Shown one piece after another: positions 44,020 through 53,211 of a stretch of 64,000 bases of DNA. The stretch covers positions 49,680-113,679 of the forward strand of contig NZ_MVAG01000119.1 in the NCBI RefSeq assembly GCF_002177115.1, written 5' to 3'. The stretch comes from Chryseobacterium mucoviscidosis. Lineage in GTDB: Bacteria; Bacteroidota; Bacteroidia; Flavobacteriales; Weeksellaceae. The notes under the pieces are model-generated. The model made no database searches. It was given only the letters and a program-made list of their open reading frames with translations, and was not told the origin of the DNA. Both the position numbers and the translations under genes were made by a program. How positions within the stretch are numbered: position 1 is the first letter of the stretch; each line of letters starts with the position of its first letter.

Positions 44020-47000
44020 TCAATCCCTGTTCTTCAGTAAAATCCATCCCGAAAGCTGAACAGGTTTTTTTATGATTTTATCTTCCCATTGTAATTTATA
44101 CCAGTACGTTCCTGTAGGAAGAGGTCTTCTGATGTATTTTCCGTCCCAGATCGGCGTTTTGGTGGTCGGTCGGAAAACTTCTTTTCCGTATCGGTCGAAA
44201 ATACCCCCTTCAAAATTTCCGTATTTGCTGATCTCGCTGAAATCAATCACATCATTGCTTCCGTCACTGTTCGGAGTAATAACGTTTGCCATAAAGAACG
44301 TATAATATTCTGTCGTGGTATCGCAGGTTGCTCCTCTGTTTCTTACTCTTATTGAATATTTCGTATTTTTTAGCACCTGGAAAGTGTTCGAAGCCTGCCA
44401 CGTTACGCCTCCGTCTATGGAATACTCTATAGGTACATTTCCGTTATTTTGTACAATAATCGTTAAAAATGGATCTTTGTAAGTGATTTCTTTAATTTGA
44501 GGAGTTACAATATATCCTACCGTTGCAGTAAACGTTTTAGAACAGACTCCGTTACTGATGGTTACCGAATAGGTTCCCTCTGTGTCTACATTAATGGTTT
44601 GAGAAGTTGCTCCGGTATTCCATGAATAAGAGTAATTCGGACCGCTTCCTGCATCCAGAATACCTTTGTCCCCCTTACAGATCTCAATATTTTTTAGCAT
44701 AGAAATAATTTCCGGAACAACCGTGATGGTAATTGTAGCAGGAGTTGTAGCAGAACAGCCGTTTGTCCCGATTCCCGTTACTGTGTACGTTGTGGTGGTT
44801 GTCGGGGAAACAATCTGTGTGTTGCCGTTTCCTGTTAATCCCGTCCATGTGTATGTTGCAGCGCCCATTGCTGTAAGAGCAATAGATTCACCTTTACAGA
44901 TTGATATTTTTGGTGCCGAAACACTGATGATCGGCGGTGTGATGTTCTTAATAACCGTTACAGAACTTTGTTTTACGCATCCGTTGGAAGTCGGGCTTGT
45001 AATCGTTAAAGTATAAGTTCCCGCATTATTCACTACCGGAGTTAAGGTATTGGCTCCGGAAACAATATTTCCACCTCCTGTAGCGGTCCATAAAAACGTT
45101 GATCCCGGTTGGTATACAGACGCTGTAGCATTTAAAGTAACCTGAGCATTTGTACAGTTAATTTCTGCCGGAGTATTAATATTTACTATAATAGCCGGAT
45201 CCATTGTAACGGTTGCCGATTTTGTGTACTGACAGCCGTTGGGAGTGGTCACGGTCAAGGTATAAGTTCCTGATGCGGTTACCGTTGTGCTAGCCGTTGT
45301 TACTCCGTTTGACCATGAAAAAGTATTTCCCGTTCCGTTTGCACTAGCCGTTAAAACGGTTGAAGCACCTTCGCAGAAATTTAAATTTCCGGAAATCTGA
45401 ACATTCGGATCTGTTCCCTGAGTGATCGTAACGGAAACAGGATCGCTTGTACAGGTTCCGTTATTGTAGGTTAAAGTATAAGTTCCCGGAGCAGATACGG
45501 TGATCGACTGTGTCGTTGCGCCGTTTGACCATGTGTTTCCTGTTGCTGAACCCGAAGTAAGGGTAACAGGATTGTTGTTACAGATTACATTCGATGAAGT
45601 GGTAATTGTCGGAATTGGTTTTACATTAACAATTAACTGTAATTCTGCAATTTTCGAACACGAGCCTGATTTTACCAAAACATAAATCGTAGCATTTCCT
45701 GAAACATAAGCCGACGGATTTGCAATCGTATTGCTGTTTCCGGCCAATGCATCTGCCTGATTCAGATAATAACTGAATGTTACTCCTGTTGTTGTACTGA
45801 TGTTCGGTTGCGCTGATGTTAAATTAAATGTTCCGGTATTGTTATTTGAACAGACACTTAAAGATGAATTTTGTACAACAGGCACTGCTCCCTGAACTAC
45901 TGTCACAGATTTTGTGTACTGGCAGTTGGCAGGAGTATTTACAGTCACCGTATAAGTTCCCGGCACTGAAACTGAAATTGAATTTCCTATGGCACCTGTA
46001 GACCATGAATATGTATTTCCTGTTCCGTTAGACGTTGCTGTTAAGGTTGTCGGAGACCCGCAGACAATTAAATTTCCCGTAATCTGAGGATTCGGATCGC
46101 TTTCTGCGGTTAATGTTACTGAAACGGGCGCACTCGTACATATTCCGTTGGTGTTGGTTAAAGAATAAGTTCCTCCGGATGTAACCGTGATGGATTGTGT
46201 TGTTGCTCCGGTAGACCATGTGTTTCCGGTCGGAACACTTGAAGTAAGCGTTACATTTCCGCCAAAACAGATCGTCAAAGATGAACTTGTAATCGTTGGA
46301 GAGGCAAGCTGGGTTACATTGAGTTGAAGCGAAACTACCTTTGAGCACGTTGCTATTTTTACTCTTACATAAATAGTTGCGTTTCCTGATGTATAAGCGG
46401 TCGGCGTTGCAATAGTATTTGTATTCCCGGCAATGGCATCTGCCTGATTCACATAATAATCAAAAGTAACTCCTGAAGTCGTGCTTATGTTGGGTTGTGC
46501 TGTTGTTAAATTAAAAATTGCTGTACTTGTACTGGAACAATTGTTTAAAGTCGCATTTTGTGCAACAGGAACCGCACCCTGTACAACCGTTACGGATTTT
46601 ACGTATTGACAGTTTGCCGGAGTTTTTACGGTTACAGTATATGTTCCGGGAGCAGTTACGGTAATTGAAGGAGTTGTAGCTCCGGTAGACCATGAATAGG
46701 TGTTTCCTGTTCCTGTTGAAGTTGCAGTAAGGATCGTGGAAGTGTTTTCACATAATGTCAGATTTCCGCTGATCTGCGCATTTGGATCTGTGTCCTGGGT
46801 GATGGTAACGGAAGCTTGTGTACTCGTACAGATTCCATTGCTGCTAGTTAAAGTATAAGTTCCGGGAGTCGTTACATTGATAGACTGAGTCGTCGCTCCT
46901 GTAGACCATGTGTTGCCTGTCGCATTGTTCGATGTTAAAGTAACATTTCCGTTAGGACATAACTTTGTGGAGGATGCAGTTATAGATACCGTTATACTTT

Positions 47001-47847
47001 TGTCTTTAAAAACGATAGCATTCGTTTGTTTACAGGAATTAATAGAATTATTGGGATTGTTAGGATCCTGATAACTGATGTTATAATAATAGGTATTGCT
47101 CGTATTGACAGTAATAGGTGCGGTGATAGGATTTGTTCCCGTAGCTGCATTGTTCGCTGTACTGTAATAGGAAACATAAAAATTAGGATTTCCGTTTAAT
47201 ATTCCCGGCGATAAGGTACTGAAATTAAATGTAGCAGAACTTCCGCAAATATTGATTTCTCTCGGAGAACTTGCCGTTGGTCCCGGATTTCCCGGTGGCA
47301 CAAAAGGATTGGGAGCAATCGTGGAATTGGTGAATGGTGAAACGAAAGTTGCCGTTCCTCCCCATGTTAAATTAAAAGTGTAAACTGTTGTAGACCAGTT
47401 GTCGATGTATAGATAGTACGTCTGACCCGCAACAACATCCATATATTTACAGTAAGGATCTGTATTTCCTGCGCCGGATGAGGTATTGGTATTCGTCATG
47501 TTCATCCCTGTATTGGTGTAATATCCGGAAGCGTTACATCTTACCGGAGTTCCTCTGTTGGAGCAGGTTACATTCGATCCGTAAATCGCCCAGTCATAAT
47601 CTACCGGTCCGGTAGGAGCGAGGTCAAAAGTAAGCGTTCCGCTGGTGGCGATCGTAAATTTATACCAAACCGAGTGATTTTCGTAAGAAAGGCATCCTCC
47701 CAGAGTTTCATTGGTGTTGCCGATTCCTACAGGAGTATAATTAATGCCCGAATTTCCGCAGACGGTAATGGCGGAAACGCAATCTTCCTGTGAAAACACA
47801 AAAACAGAAAAGAGCATTACGATAGAAAAGAGTAATTTTTTAAACAT
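44020..47847 (-). CDS. large repeat surface protein with gliding-type (T9SS type B) C-terminal domain
   Basis: Predicted T9SS-secreted cell-surface protein, 1275 residues. Signal peptide (MLFSVFVFSQ), an N-terminal PPC-like domain (SVWYKFTIATSGTLTFDLAP), then Ig-like repeats built on NTWSTGATTQSITV / PGTYTLT / NANCQY-type units; a block of about 280 residues recurs more than twice. The C-terminus (FFMANVITPNSDGSNDV, FDRYGKEVF, PTGTYWYKL) is the gliding motility-associated CHU_C domain used for type B sorting. It could be an adhesin; no enzyme domain is visible. Confidence 0.9.
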   Translation of the reverse strand: MFKKLLFSIVMLFSVFVFSQEDCVSAITVCGNSGINYTPVGIGNTNETLGGCLSYENHSVWYKFTIATSGTLTFDLAPTGPVDYDWAIYGSNVTCSNRGTPVRCNASGYYTNTGMNMTNTNTSSGAGNTDPYCKYMDVVAGQTYYLYIDNWSTTVYTFNLTWGGTATFVSPFTNSTIAPNPFVPPGNPGPTASSPREINICGSSATFNFSTLSPGILNGNPNFYVSYYSTANNAATGTNPITAPITVNTSNTYYYNISYQDPNNPNNSINSCKQTNAIVFKDKSITVSITASSTKLCPNGNVTLTSNNATGNTWSTGATTQSINVTTPGTYTLTSSNGICTSTQASVTITQDTDPNAQISGNLTLCENTSTILTATSTGTGNTYSWSTGATTPSITVTAPGTYTVTVKTPANCQYVKSVTVVQGAVPVAQNATLNNCSSTSTAIFNLTTAQPNISTTSGVTFDYYVNQADAIAGNTNTIATPTAYTSGNATIYVRVKIATCSKVVSLQLNVTQLASPTITSSSLTICFGGNVTLTSSVPTGNTWSTGATTQSITVTSGGTYSLTNTNGICTSAPVSVTLTAESDPNPQITGNLIVCGSPTTLTATSNGTGNTYSWSTGAIGNSISVSVPGTYTVTVNTPANCQYTKSVTVVQGAVPVVQNSSLSVCSNNNTGTFNLTSAQPNISTTTGVTFSYYLNQADALAGNSNTIANPSAYVSGNATIYVLVKSGSCSKIAELQLIVNVKPIPTITTSSNVICNNNPVTLTSGSATGNTWSNGATTQSITVSAPGTYTLTYNNGTCTSDPVSVTITQGTDPNVQISGNLNFCEGASTVLTASANGTGNTFSWSNGVTTASTTVTASGTYTLTVTTPNGCQYTKSATVTMDPAIIVNINTPAEINCTNAQVTLNATASVYQPGSTFLWTATGGGNIVSGANTLTPVVNNAGTYTLTITSPTSNGCVKQSSVTVIKNITPPIISVSAPKISICKGESIALTAMGAATYTWTGLTGNGNTQIVSPTTTTTYTVTGIGTNGCSATTPATITITVVPEIISMLKNIEICKGDKGILDAGSGPNYSYSWNTGATSQTINVDTEGTYSVTISNGVCSKTFTATVGYIVTPQIKEITYKDPFLTIIVQNNGNVPIEYSIDGGVTWQASNTFQVLKNTKYSIRVRNRGATCDTTTEYYTFFMANVITPNSDGSNDVIDFSEISKYGNFEGGIFDRYGKEVFRPTTKTPIWDGKYIRRPLPTGTYWYKLQWEDKIIKKPVQLSGWILLKNRD

Positions 47848-47985
47848 GTTGAAGGGAATATGGTTTTACTCGAAATAAATCAAAACTTAGATTCTATAGG
47901 CTGTGAAAGCAGAAATGTCCTTATAAAAAAGTAGTAATGGAGTAGGATCATAGCTGTTTGGTTTTAAGCAGTTTAATATAATCTG

Positions 47986-47993
47986 CAAATCTA
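47986..47993 (-). promoter_or_regulatory. -7 box TAGATTTG of surface protein gene
   Basis: TAnnTTTG match on the minus strand, 138 bp before the start codon, implying a long leader. The 351-bp gap otherwise holds only the rpsU promoter on the other strand. Confidence 0.4.
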
Positions 47994-48143
47994 AATAAAT
48001 AAAGAATGTAAAACCATATAATTTGTTGAATAATTTTTTATAAATACACTTAAATTATTACGAATAAAATGTTAAATGCTTTTCTTAATAAATTATTTTG
48101 AAAATTTAAGTTATGTAATTTTAAAGATTTTTATTGAATAAAG

Positions 48144-48175
48144 TTTTGCGGTTTCATAAATAATGTTTACTTTTG
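48144..48175 (+). promoter_or_regulatory. promoter of rpsU
   Basis: -33 TTTTG at 48144 and -7 TACTTTTG at 48168-48175 with 19 bp between; the start codon is 23 bp downstream. Confidence 0.7.
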
Positions 48176-48198
48176 CAATCCAAAATGAGATGTAATAT

Positions 48199-48396
48199 AT
48201 GTTAATAATTCCAGTAAAAGACGGAGAGTCTATCGACAGAGCATTAAAAAAATATAAAAGAAAATTTGATAAAACGGGTACAGTTCGTCAGTTAAGAGCT
48301 AGACAACAATTTATCAAGCCTTCTGTAACTTTAAGACAAGCTAGATTAAAGGCTGCTCACAAGCAAAGAAATCTTAGCAAAGAAGAACAGGCTTAA
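48199..48396 (+). CDS. rpsU: 30S ribosomal protein S21
   Basis: A 65-residue basic ribosomal protein of the small-subunit platform. MLIIPVKDGESIDRALKKYKRK is abbreviated here by its core ESIDRALKKYKRKFDKTG and RQLRARQQFIKPSVTLR, both family-typical. Followed by its own terminator, it heads the rpsU-xerC-hpf-tRNA cluster. Confidence 0.96.
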   Translation: MLIIPVKDGESIDRALKKYKRKFDKTGTVRQLRARQQFIKPSVTLRQARLKAAHKQRNLSKEEQA

Positions 48397-48417
48397 GAAT
48401 TTTCTTACACACATACT

Positions 48418-48459
48418 AAATTCACTCTTTAAATGTTTATATTTGAAGAGTGAATTTTT
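48418..48459 (+). terminator. rpsU terminator with a -7-like box in its loop
   Basis: AAATTCACTCTT - 16-nt loop - AAGAGTGAATTT and T-run. The loop contains TATATTTG (48438-48445), a possible -7 box for the xerC gene that starts at 48474. Confidence 0.7.
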
Positions 48460-48473
48460 GTTTTATATACTAA

Positions 48474-49364
48474 ATGATGCTGGACAAATTCCTGGAATAT
48501 TTACAGTTCGAGAAGAGATATTCTCCTCACACCATTACAAGCTACAGAAAAGACCTTGAAGATTTTTCCCATTTCTGCCTGAAGACAGAAGCTTCGGAAG
48601 ATATTTCCAAAGCGGACAAAAAAATTATAAGAAATTTTATCGTAGAGCTGAGCGAAAATGATATTTCCAAGCGGAGTATCAACCGGAAACTGTCTTCGCT
48701 TCGCAGCTTTTACCTTTTTCTTTTAAAGATTGGTGAAATAAAAATTTCTCCCACAGAAAGTATTTCTTCATTAAAATTTTATCCCGAAAAGCAGATTCCG
48801 ATATCAAAAGAAGAAATGCAAACACTTAATGATCAGGTTTTTGAAGAAATTAACGATATTCTGGATAAATGTATCGTTGAGGTGCTTTATCAGACAGGAA
48901 TCCGGAAAGCAGAGCTTTGTGGTATGACTTTTGAAAATGTAAACCTTAGCGGAAACGAACTGAAAATAATAGGAAAGGGAAACAAAGAAAGATACATCCC
49001 CATCTCCGGAGAACTTTCGGATCTGCTTAAAAGTTATTTGAAAATAAGGAAACCACTGTCTGAATACGATTTGTATTTTTTTGTCAATACCAAAGGCAAA
49101 AAACTCACTGAAAAATTTGTTTATGTGGTCGTTAATAAGTACCTTAGTCTTATAACAACAAAAGAAAAAAGAAGTCCTCACATCCTTCGTCACAGCTTTG
49201 CTACGCACGTTTTGGATAATGGGGCAGAGATCTCTAAAGTAAAAAAAATATTAGGACATTCCAGCCTTGCAAGTACTCAAGTCTATACGAATGCCAATAT
49301 TGAACAATTGAAAAAAGTGTTTAATCGGGCTCATCCAAGAGCCTCAAAAAATGACGAATTATGA
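48474..49364 (+). CDS. xerC: XerC/XerD-family tyrosine recombinase
   Basis: Chromosome-dimer resolution type recombinase, 296 residues. SAM-like N-terminal domain (LEYLQFEKRYSPHTITSYRKDL core) and catalytic domain with Arg in YQTGIRKAELCG, HILRHSFATHVLDNG (His and Arg), LGHSSLASTQVYTN (His and the nucleophile Tyr). Two ATGs at 48474 and 48477 are equally possible starts. Part of the conserved rpsU-xerC-hpf order of flavobacteria and overlaps hpf by 4 bp; XerC versus XerD is not resolved. Confidence 0.9.
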   Translation: MMLDKFLEYLQFEKRYSPHTITSYRKDLEDFSHFCLKTEASEDISKADKKIIRNFIVELSENDISKRSINRKLSSLRSFYLFLLKIGEIKISPTESISSLKFYPEKQIPISKEEMQTLNDQVFEEINDILDKCIVEVLYQTGIRKAELCGMTFENVNLSGNELKIIGKGNKERYIPISGELSDLLKSYLKIRKPLSEYDLYFFVNTKGKKLTEKFVYVVVNKYLSLITTKEKRSPHILRHSFATHVLDNGAEISKVKKILGHSSLASTQVYTNANIEQLKKVFNRAHPRASKNDEL

Positions 49365-49651
49365 AGATCACAGTACAATCAATTGGTTTAACTCCACACG
49401 AACCACTAGAATCACACATTGAAAAAAAAGTAAGCAAACTGGATACTTTTTATGACAAAATTCAGGAGTGTAAAATATTTTTAAAAGTAGAAAACAACTC
49501 GGATAAAGCAAACAAAACGGCCGAGATTATTCTGGCGGTTCCGGGAGACGATATTGTAGTAAAGAAGACCTCTGCAAGTTTTGAGGAAAGTTTAGACCTA
49601 TGCGTTGATACTGCTAAAAAGCTATTAATCAAGAAAAAAGAAATGGCTTAG
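49361..49651 (+). CDS. hpf: ribosome hibernation promoting factor (HPF/RaiA family, short)
   Basis: A 96-residue protein that binds the decoding region of the 30S subunit and inactivates ribosomes in stationary phase. MKITVQSIGLTPHEPLESHI core, KVSKLDTFYDKIQECKIFL fragment and the final DLCVDTAKKLLIKKK match the short HPF/RaiA (sigma-54 modulation) domain. It starts inside the xerC stop (ATGA overlap) and is followed by the tRNA cluster. Confidence 0.93.
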   Translation: MKITVQSIGLTPHEPLESHIEKKVSKLDTFYDKIQECKIFLKVENNSDKANKTAEIILAVPGDDIVVKKTSASFEESLDLCVDTAKKLLIKKKEMA

Positions 49652-49682
49652 AAAAAAAAGTTAAAAAAAGTTATTAAAAAAT

Positions 49683-49713
49683 TTGAGAATTCAAAAAATC
49701 CGTTCTATATTTG
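49683..49713 (+). promoter_or_regulatory. promoter of tRNA cluster
   Basis: -33 TTG at 49683 and -7 TATATTTG at 49706-49713 with 20 bp between, 47 bp before tRNA-Thr. Confidence 0.65.
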
Positions 49714-49760
49714 CACTCGCAAAAAGGGAACAGCGATCTTTTGAATTCTTTTTTAATAAT

Positions 49761-49834
49761 GCTTCCATAGCTCAGTTGGCCAGAGCACGTGATTTGTAAT
49801 CTCGGGGTCGTGGGTTCGAATCCCTCTGGAAGCT
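49761..49834 (+). tRNA. trnT: tRNA-Thr (UGU)
   Basis: 74-nt cloverleaf, acceptor GCTTCCA/TGGAAGC, anticodon TGT in loop TTTGTAA, T-arm GGTTCGAATCC. CCA not encoded. First of two copies. Confidence 0.97.
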
Positions 49835-49853
49835 CAATTAATATAAAATATCT

Positions 49854-49934
49854 GGGGAGATTCCAGAGTGGCTAAATGGGACTGACTGTAACTCAGTTGC
49901 TTCGGCTTCGTAGGTTCGAATCCTGCTCTCCCCA
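49854..49934 (+). tRNA. trnY: tRNA-Tyr (GUA)
   Basis: 81 nt with a long variable arm (class II), acceptor GGGGAGA/TCTCCCC, anticodon GTA in CTGTAAC. First of two copies. Confidence 0.96.
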
Positions 49935-49954
49935 CATTTTATATTAGAAAAAAG

Positions 49955-49985
49955 TTGCATAAATAAAGGATTTTCCTTAAGTTTG
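49955..49985 (+). promoter_or_regulatory. internal promoter before tRNA-Gly
   Basis: -33 TTG at 49955 and -7 TAAGTTTG at 49978-49985 with 20 bp between; duplicated identically at 50379-50409. Confidence 0.55.
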
Positions 49986-50018
49986 CACAGCGTTACCAAT
50001 AATTTTGGAAACAAAATT

Positions 50019-50091
50019 GCGGAAGTAGCTCAGTTGGTAGAGCGTCAGCCTTCCAAGCTGAATGTCGCGGGTTCGACCCCCGTCTTCCGCT
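50019..50091 (+). tRNA. trnG: tRNA-Gly (UCC)
   Basis: 73 nt, acceptor GCGGAAG/CTTCCGC, anticodon TCC in CTTCCAA. First of two copies. Confidence 0.97.
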
Positions 50092-50183
50092 CAAATATCA
50101 TACTCTTAAAAAGCGTGATTTTTTTTACTACTGATATGGTGTAGAGTAGAGTTTCTCACAACGTTCAGTCCATGTATTAAAAT

Positions 50184-50257
50184 GCTTCCATAGCTCAGTT
50201 GGCCAGAGCACGTGATTTGTAATCTCGGGGTCGTGGGTTCGAATCCCTCTGGAAGCT
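50184..50257 (+). tRNA. trnT: tRNA-Thr (UGU), second copy
   Basis: Identical to 49761-49834. Confidence 0.97.
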
Positions 50258-50277
50258 CAATTTAATATAAAATATCT

Positions 50278-50358
50278 GGGGAGATTCCAGAGTGGCTAAA
50301 TGGGACTGACTGTAACTCAGTTGCTTCGGCTTCGTAGGTTCGAATCCTGCTCTCCCCA
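50278..50358 (+). tRNA. trnY: tRNA-Tyr (GUA), second copy
   Basis: Identical to 49854-49934. Confidence 0.96.
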
Positions 50359-50442
50359 CATTTTATATTAGAAAAAAGTTGCATAAATAAAGGATTTTCC
50401 TTAAGTTTGCACAGCGTTACCAATAATTTTGGAAACAAAATT

Positions 50443-50515
50443 GCGGAAGTAGCTCAGTTGGTAGAGCGTCAGCCTTCCAAGCTGAATGTCGCGGGTTCGA
50501 CCCCCGTCTTCCGCT
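50443..50515 (+). tRNA. trnG: tRNA-Gly (UCC), second copy
   Basis: Identical to 50019-50091. Confidence 0.97.
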
Positions 50516-50519
50516 CAAT

Positions 50520-50548
50520 AAAAATCACGCTTTTTGGTGTGATTTTTT
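50520..50548 (+). terminator. hairpin after second tRNA-Gly
   Basis: AAAATCAC - 10 nt - GTGATTTT and T-run, only 8 bp before tRNA-Thr(GGU). Either an attenuator or a processing site. Confidence 0.55.
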
Positions 50549-50555
50549 ATTTTAA

Positions 50556-50627
50556 GCCGACTTAGCTCAGCGGTAGAGTGCTTCCTTGGTAAGGAAGAGG
50601 TCACGGGTTCAAGTCCCGTAGTTGGCT
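50556..50627 (+). tRNA. trnT: tRNA-Thr (GGU)
   Basis: 72 nt, acceptor GCCGACT/AGTTGGC with one G-T pair, anticodon GGT in TTGGTAA. Single copy. In many bacteria this gene directly precedes tuf. Confidence 0.97.
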
Positions 50628-50635
50628 CTCATTTT

Positions 50636-50660
50636 ATCCCGATTTCTTCGGGATTTTTTT
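50636..50660 (+). terminator. terminator of tRNA cluster
   Basis: ATCCCGA - 5 nt - TCGGGAT followed by T7. Downstream, TGTCTGAA occurs three times at 50662, 50675 and 50686; nothing else is seen before the response regulator. Confidence 0.85.
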
Positions 50661-50917
50661 ATGTCTGAATTTCATGTCTGAAATTTGTCTGAAATTTTAA
50701 AAACTCTCGGGAAAATTAAAAATAGCGAGACTTACCTTCTAGATTCTGTTAAACACTCTGCATAAAAAAGCAATTCGAATTCATTTGATTTTTCAGGATA
50801 AAAATTTTCAGAAGTATTCAGTACAAATCTTAAAATTCAATTAAAAGTAATTCCTGCACTTTTGAATTCCTTTACAATCACCAAAAATTTCGTTACATTC
50901 GTATAAAATAATTTTCG

Positions 50918-51598
50918 ATGAACATTCTTTTATTGGAAGACGATTTAATTCTTTCAGCGGAACTTTGCAAATTTCTGGAGTCAAATAACTTTACATGCGA
51001 CAAGATTTATGATGGGGAAACATTTCTTCGCCAGATCAGGAACAGTTCCTACGATTTATATCTTCTGGACATCAATGTTCCGAAAATTAACGGACTGGAC
51101 GTTTGTCAGACCATCCGTTCTTTCGATAAAAATACGCCCATCATCATTATTTCGGCTTACGGAGATCTTTCCGATAAGAAAGATGCATTTACACGTTTGG
51201 CGGATGATTATCTGGTAAAACCATTTCAGTTTGAAGAATTATTATTGCGCATCAATTCTTTGCTGAGAAGAAAAGCGCCTTCTGAGAATATGGATCAGGA
51301 AATTATAAGAATCGATGATCTGATAGTAAATAAAACCGAACAGAAAGTCTATCGTGGCGGAAATGAAATTAATCTTACCCTGAAAGAATTTCAGTTGTTG
51401 GTTTACCTTGCCGAAGCGCAGGGGAGAACAGTTTCCAAACAGCAGATTACAGAACACGTCTGGGAACATAACTTTAATACCAATACTAATACTGTAGAAG
51501 TCTACATCAATTTTTTGCGTAAAAAGATCGATAAAGATTTTAAAGTAAAACTTATCCACACCCGATCGGGTTTTGGATATTATTTAAGCCCGTTATAG
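50918..51598 (+). CDS. OmpR/PhoB-family response regulator
   Basis: 226 residues: receiver domain with acidic pair EDD (7-9), phospho-acceptor Asp51 in YLLDINVP and Lys101 in DDYLVKPF, then a winged-helix DNA-binding domain (LTLKEFQLLVYLAEAQGRTVSK, EVYINFLRKKID in fragments). It is 1 bp upstream of its sensor kinase and precedes the metal efflux operon, so it probably controls that operon in response to metal, like CusR/CzcR. Confidence 0.93.
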   Translation: MNILLLEDDLILSAELCKFLESNNFTCDKIYDGETFLRQIRNSSYDLYLLDINVPKINGLDVCQTIRSFDKNTPIIIISAYGDLSDKKDAFTRLADDYLVKPFQFEELLLRINSLLRRKAPSENMDQEIIRIDDLIVNKTEQKVYRGGNEINLTLKEFQLLVYLAEAQGRTVSKQQITEHVWEHNFNTNTNTVEVYINFLRKKIDKDFKVKLIHTRSGFGYYLSPL

Positions 51599-51599
51599 A

Positions 51600-52964
51600 A
51601 TGTCTTTAAAAAGGAAGATCGCACTTAATCTCAGTATTGCCTTTTCATTGCTTTTCGGTATTGTGATGGTGGTAATTTATATGTCTTTTAATGATTTCCG
51701 AAGAGAAGAATTCAAAGAAAGATTCAGGCAGAGACTGGAGTTCACTTCTCATTTCATTGCCAAGTCTAAAGATTTTGAAGAAGAAGCGCCTGTTTTTTTT
51801 AATGAAAATTCAGATAACATTCTTTTAAATGAGACGATATTAATTTTCAACGGACAAAAAGAATTGATCTACAGCACGATTAAAGACCGGAATGTAACCT
51901 GGGATAATGAACTTCTGAAAGAACTCGACGAAAAAAAAGTAATTTACTCAGAAAAATCAGTTCCCGAAATTTATGCGGCATTAAGAACCATCAACGGCGA
52001 AAAATATTATATTTTAACAAGTGCTTTAGATTCCAACGGAAAATCAAAACTGGCGTATCTTAAGTATCTTTTAATAACAGCTTATGTGATGAGTGCGCTT
52101 CTCATCGGTTTTTTCAGTTATTATTTCATGGGGCAGTTTTTAAAACCTCTGGAAGATCTTAATCAGGAAATTTCTGAAGTTACGGCACATAAATTAACAA
52201 CACAGATTCCGGTTCGTAATTCTAACGATGAGATTGATGTTCTCGCAAAATCATTCAATACGATGATTGCAAGGTTGGACGACGTTTTCCAGTCGCAGAA
52301 AGATTTTACCGCAAGTGCTTCCCACGAAATACGGACTCCTATTACAAGAATGGCTTTTCAGCTTGAAAATTTAATAAAATTCGGAAAACATTCTCCTGAA
52401 ACTTTATCATCCTTACGGCAGATTCAAAGGGATGTGTATCAGCTTTCGGATCTTACCAATTCACTTTTGCTGCTTACCAAATTCGACAGGGAAAATATCC
52501 AGAGCATTTACGAAGAGGTAAGAATTGATGAAGTTATTTTTGAATCCTTTGAAGCAGTTGAAAAAAGCTACCCCAAATTAAAACTGGATTTTCTGATCTC
52601 CGAAGATACTTCTGAAGATGCACTTTTAACCATTAAAGGAATCCAGTCTTTACTCGATATTGTTTTCATCAACTTATTTAAAAATGCAGCCATCTATTCC
52701 GATGATGTGGAAGTGGATGTACTGATTAAAGAAAATGACGAACATCTGATTGTTGATGTCATTTCCCATGGAAATACCATTCCGAAAGAAGAACAGACAA
52801 AACTTTTTGAAGCCTTTAAAAGAGGAAAAAATTCTCAGAATATTTCAGGTTCCGGATTGGGTTTAAGAATCGTTAAACGGATTCTCGAATATCACGGCGC
52901 TAAAATTACCTATACTTCTCCGGCAGATCTCCTCAATAAGTTCAGTGTGATTTTTGTGAAATAA
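51600..52964 (+). CDS. sensor histidine kinase
   Basis: Inner-membrane two-component sensor, 454 residues. TM1 about 8-29, periplasmic sensor domain to about 155, TM2 about 158-178, HAMP domain, HisKA with SASHEIRTPITRM (His242), and HATPase with NLFKNAAIYS and GSGLGLRIVKRILEYHG. Partner of the adjacent response regulator. The periplasmic loop shows no obvious His/Cys/Met metal cluster, so the signal is not evident. Confidence 0.93.
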   Translation: MSLKRKIALNLSIAFSLLFGIVMVVIYMSFNDFRREEFKERFRQRLEFTSHFIAKSKDFEEEAPVFFNENSDNILLNETILIFNGQKELIYSTIKDRNVTWDNELLKELDEKKVIYSEKSVPEIYAALRTINGEKYYILTSALDSNGKSKLAYLKYLLITAYVMSALLIGFFSYYFMGQFLKPLEDLNQEISEVTAHKLTTQIPVRNSNDEIDVLAKSFNTMIARLDDVFQSQKDFTASASHEIRTPITRMAFQLENLIKFGKHSPETLSSLRQIQRDVYQLSDLTNSLLLLTKFDRENIQSIYEEVRIDEVIFESFEAVEKSYPKLKLDFLISEDTSEDALLTIKGIQSLLDIVFINLFKNAAIYSDDVEVDVLIKENDEHLIVDVISHGNTIPKEEQTKLFEAFKRGKNSQNISGSGLGLRIVKRILEYHGAKITYTSPADLLNKFSVIFVK

Positions 52965-53211
52965 TTTTTTAAATTAATCTAAAAACATTTACGTAATTCG
53001 GCTCTTGCGAACGAAAATATTCCCCAAAATTTTAAATAAATCTTTGCAATCTTAACGTTTACATGAATTAAATTAATACTATAATCAACTCGTAACTTAA
53101 TTTAAATGAGATGATTATATGTTGCTGCTTAACAAATTTAATTTTTTTTTAAGCATTCTTTAAGAGCATTTTAATAGCAGAAAGGCATTTTTGTATCATA
53201 AAATCAATAAA

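Larger units (their letters stand above)
49761..50091 (+). repeat. tandem duplication, copy 1 (Thr-Tyr-Gly)
   Basis: 331 bp with three tRNA genes and their spacers, repeated almost exactly at 50184-50515; the only difference seen is one extra T in the Thr-Tyr spacer. Confidence 0.95.
50184..50515 (+). repeat. tandem duplication, copy 2 (Thr-Tyr-Gly)
   Basis: 332 bp, second copy of 49761-50091. The 92-bp junction between copies is unique sequence and shows no convincing promoter. Confidence 0.95.

Noticed and set aside
50662..50693. Operator made of three TGTCTGAA repeats
   Set aside because: The repeats directly follow a terminator, 225 bp from the response-regulator gene, and are spaced irregularly; kept only as a note.
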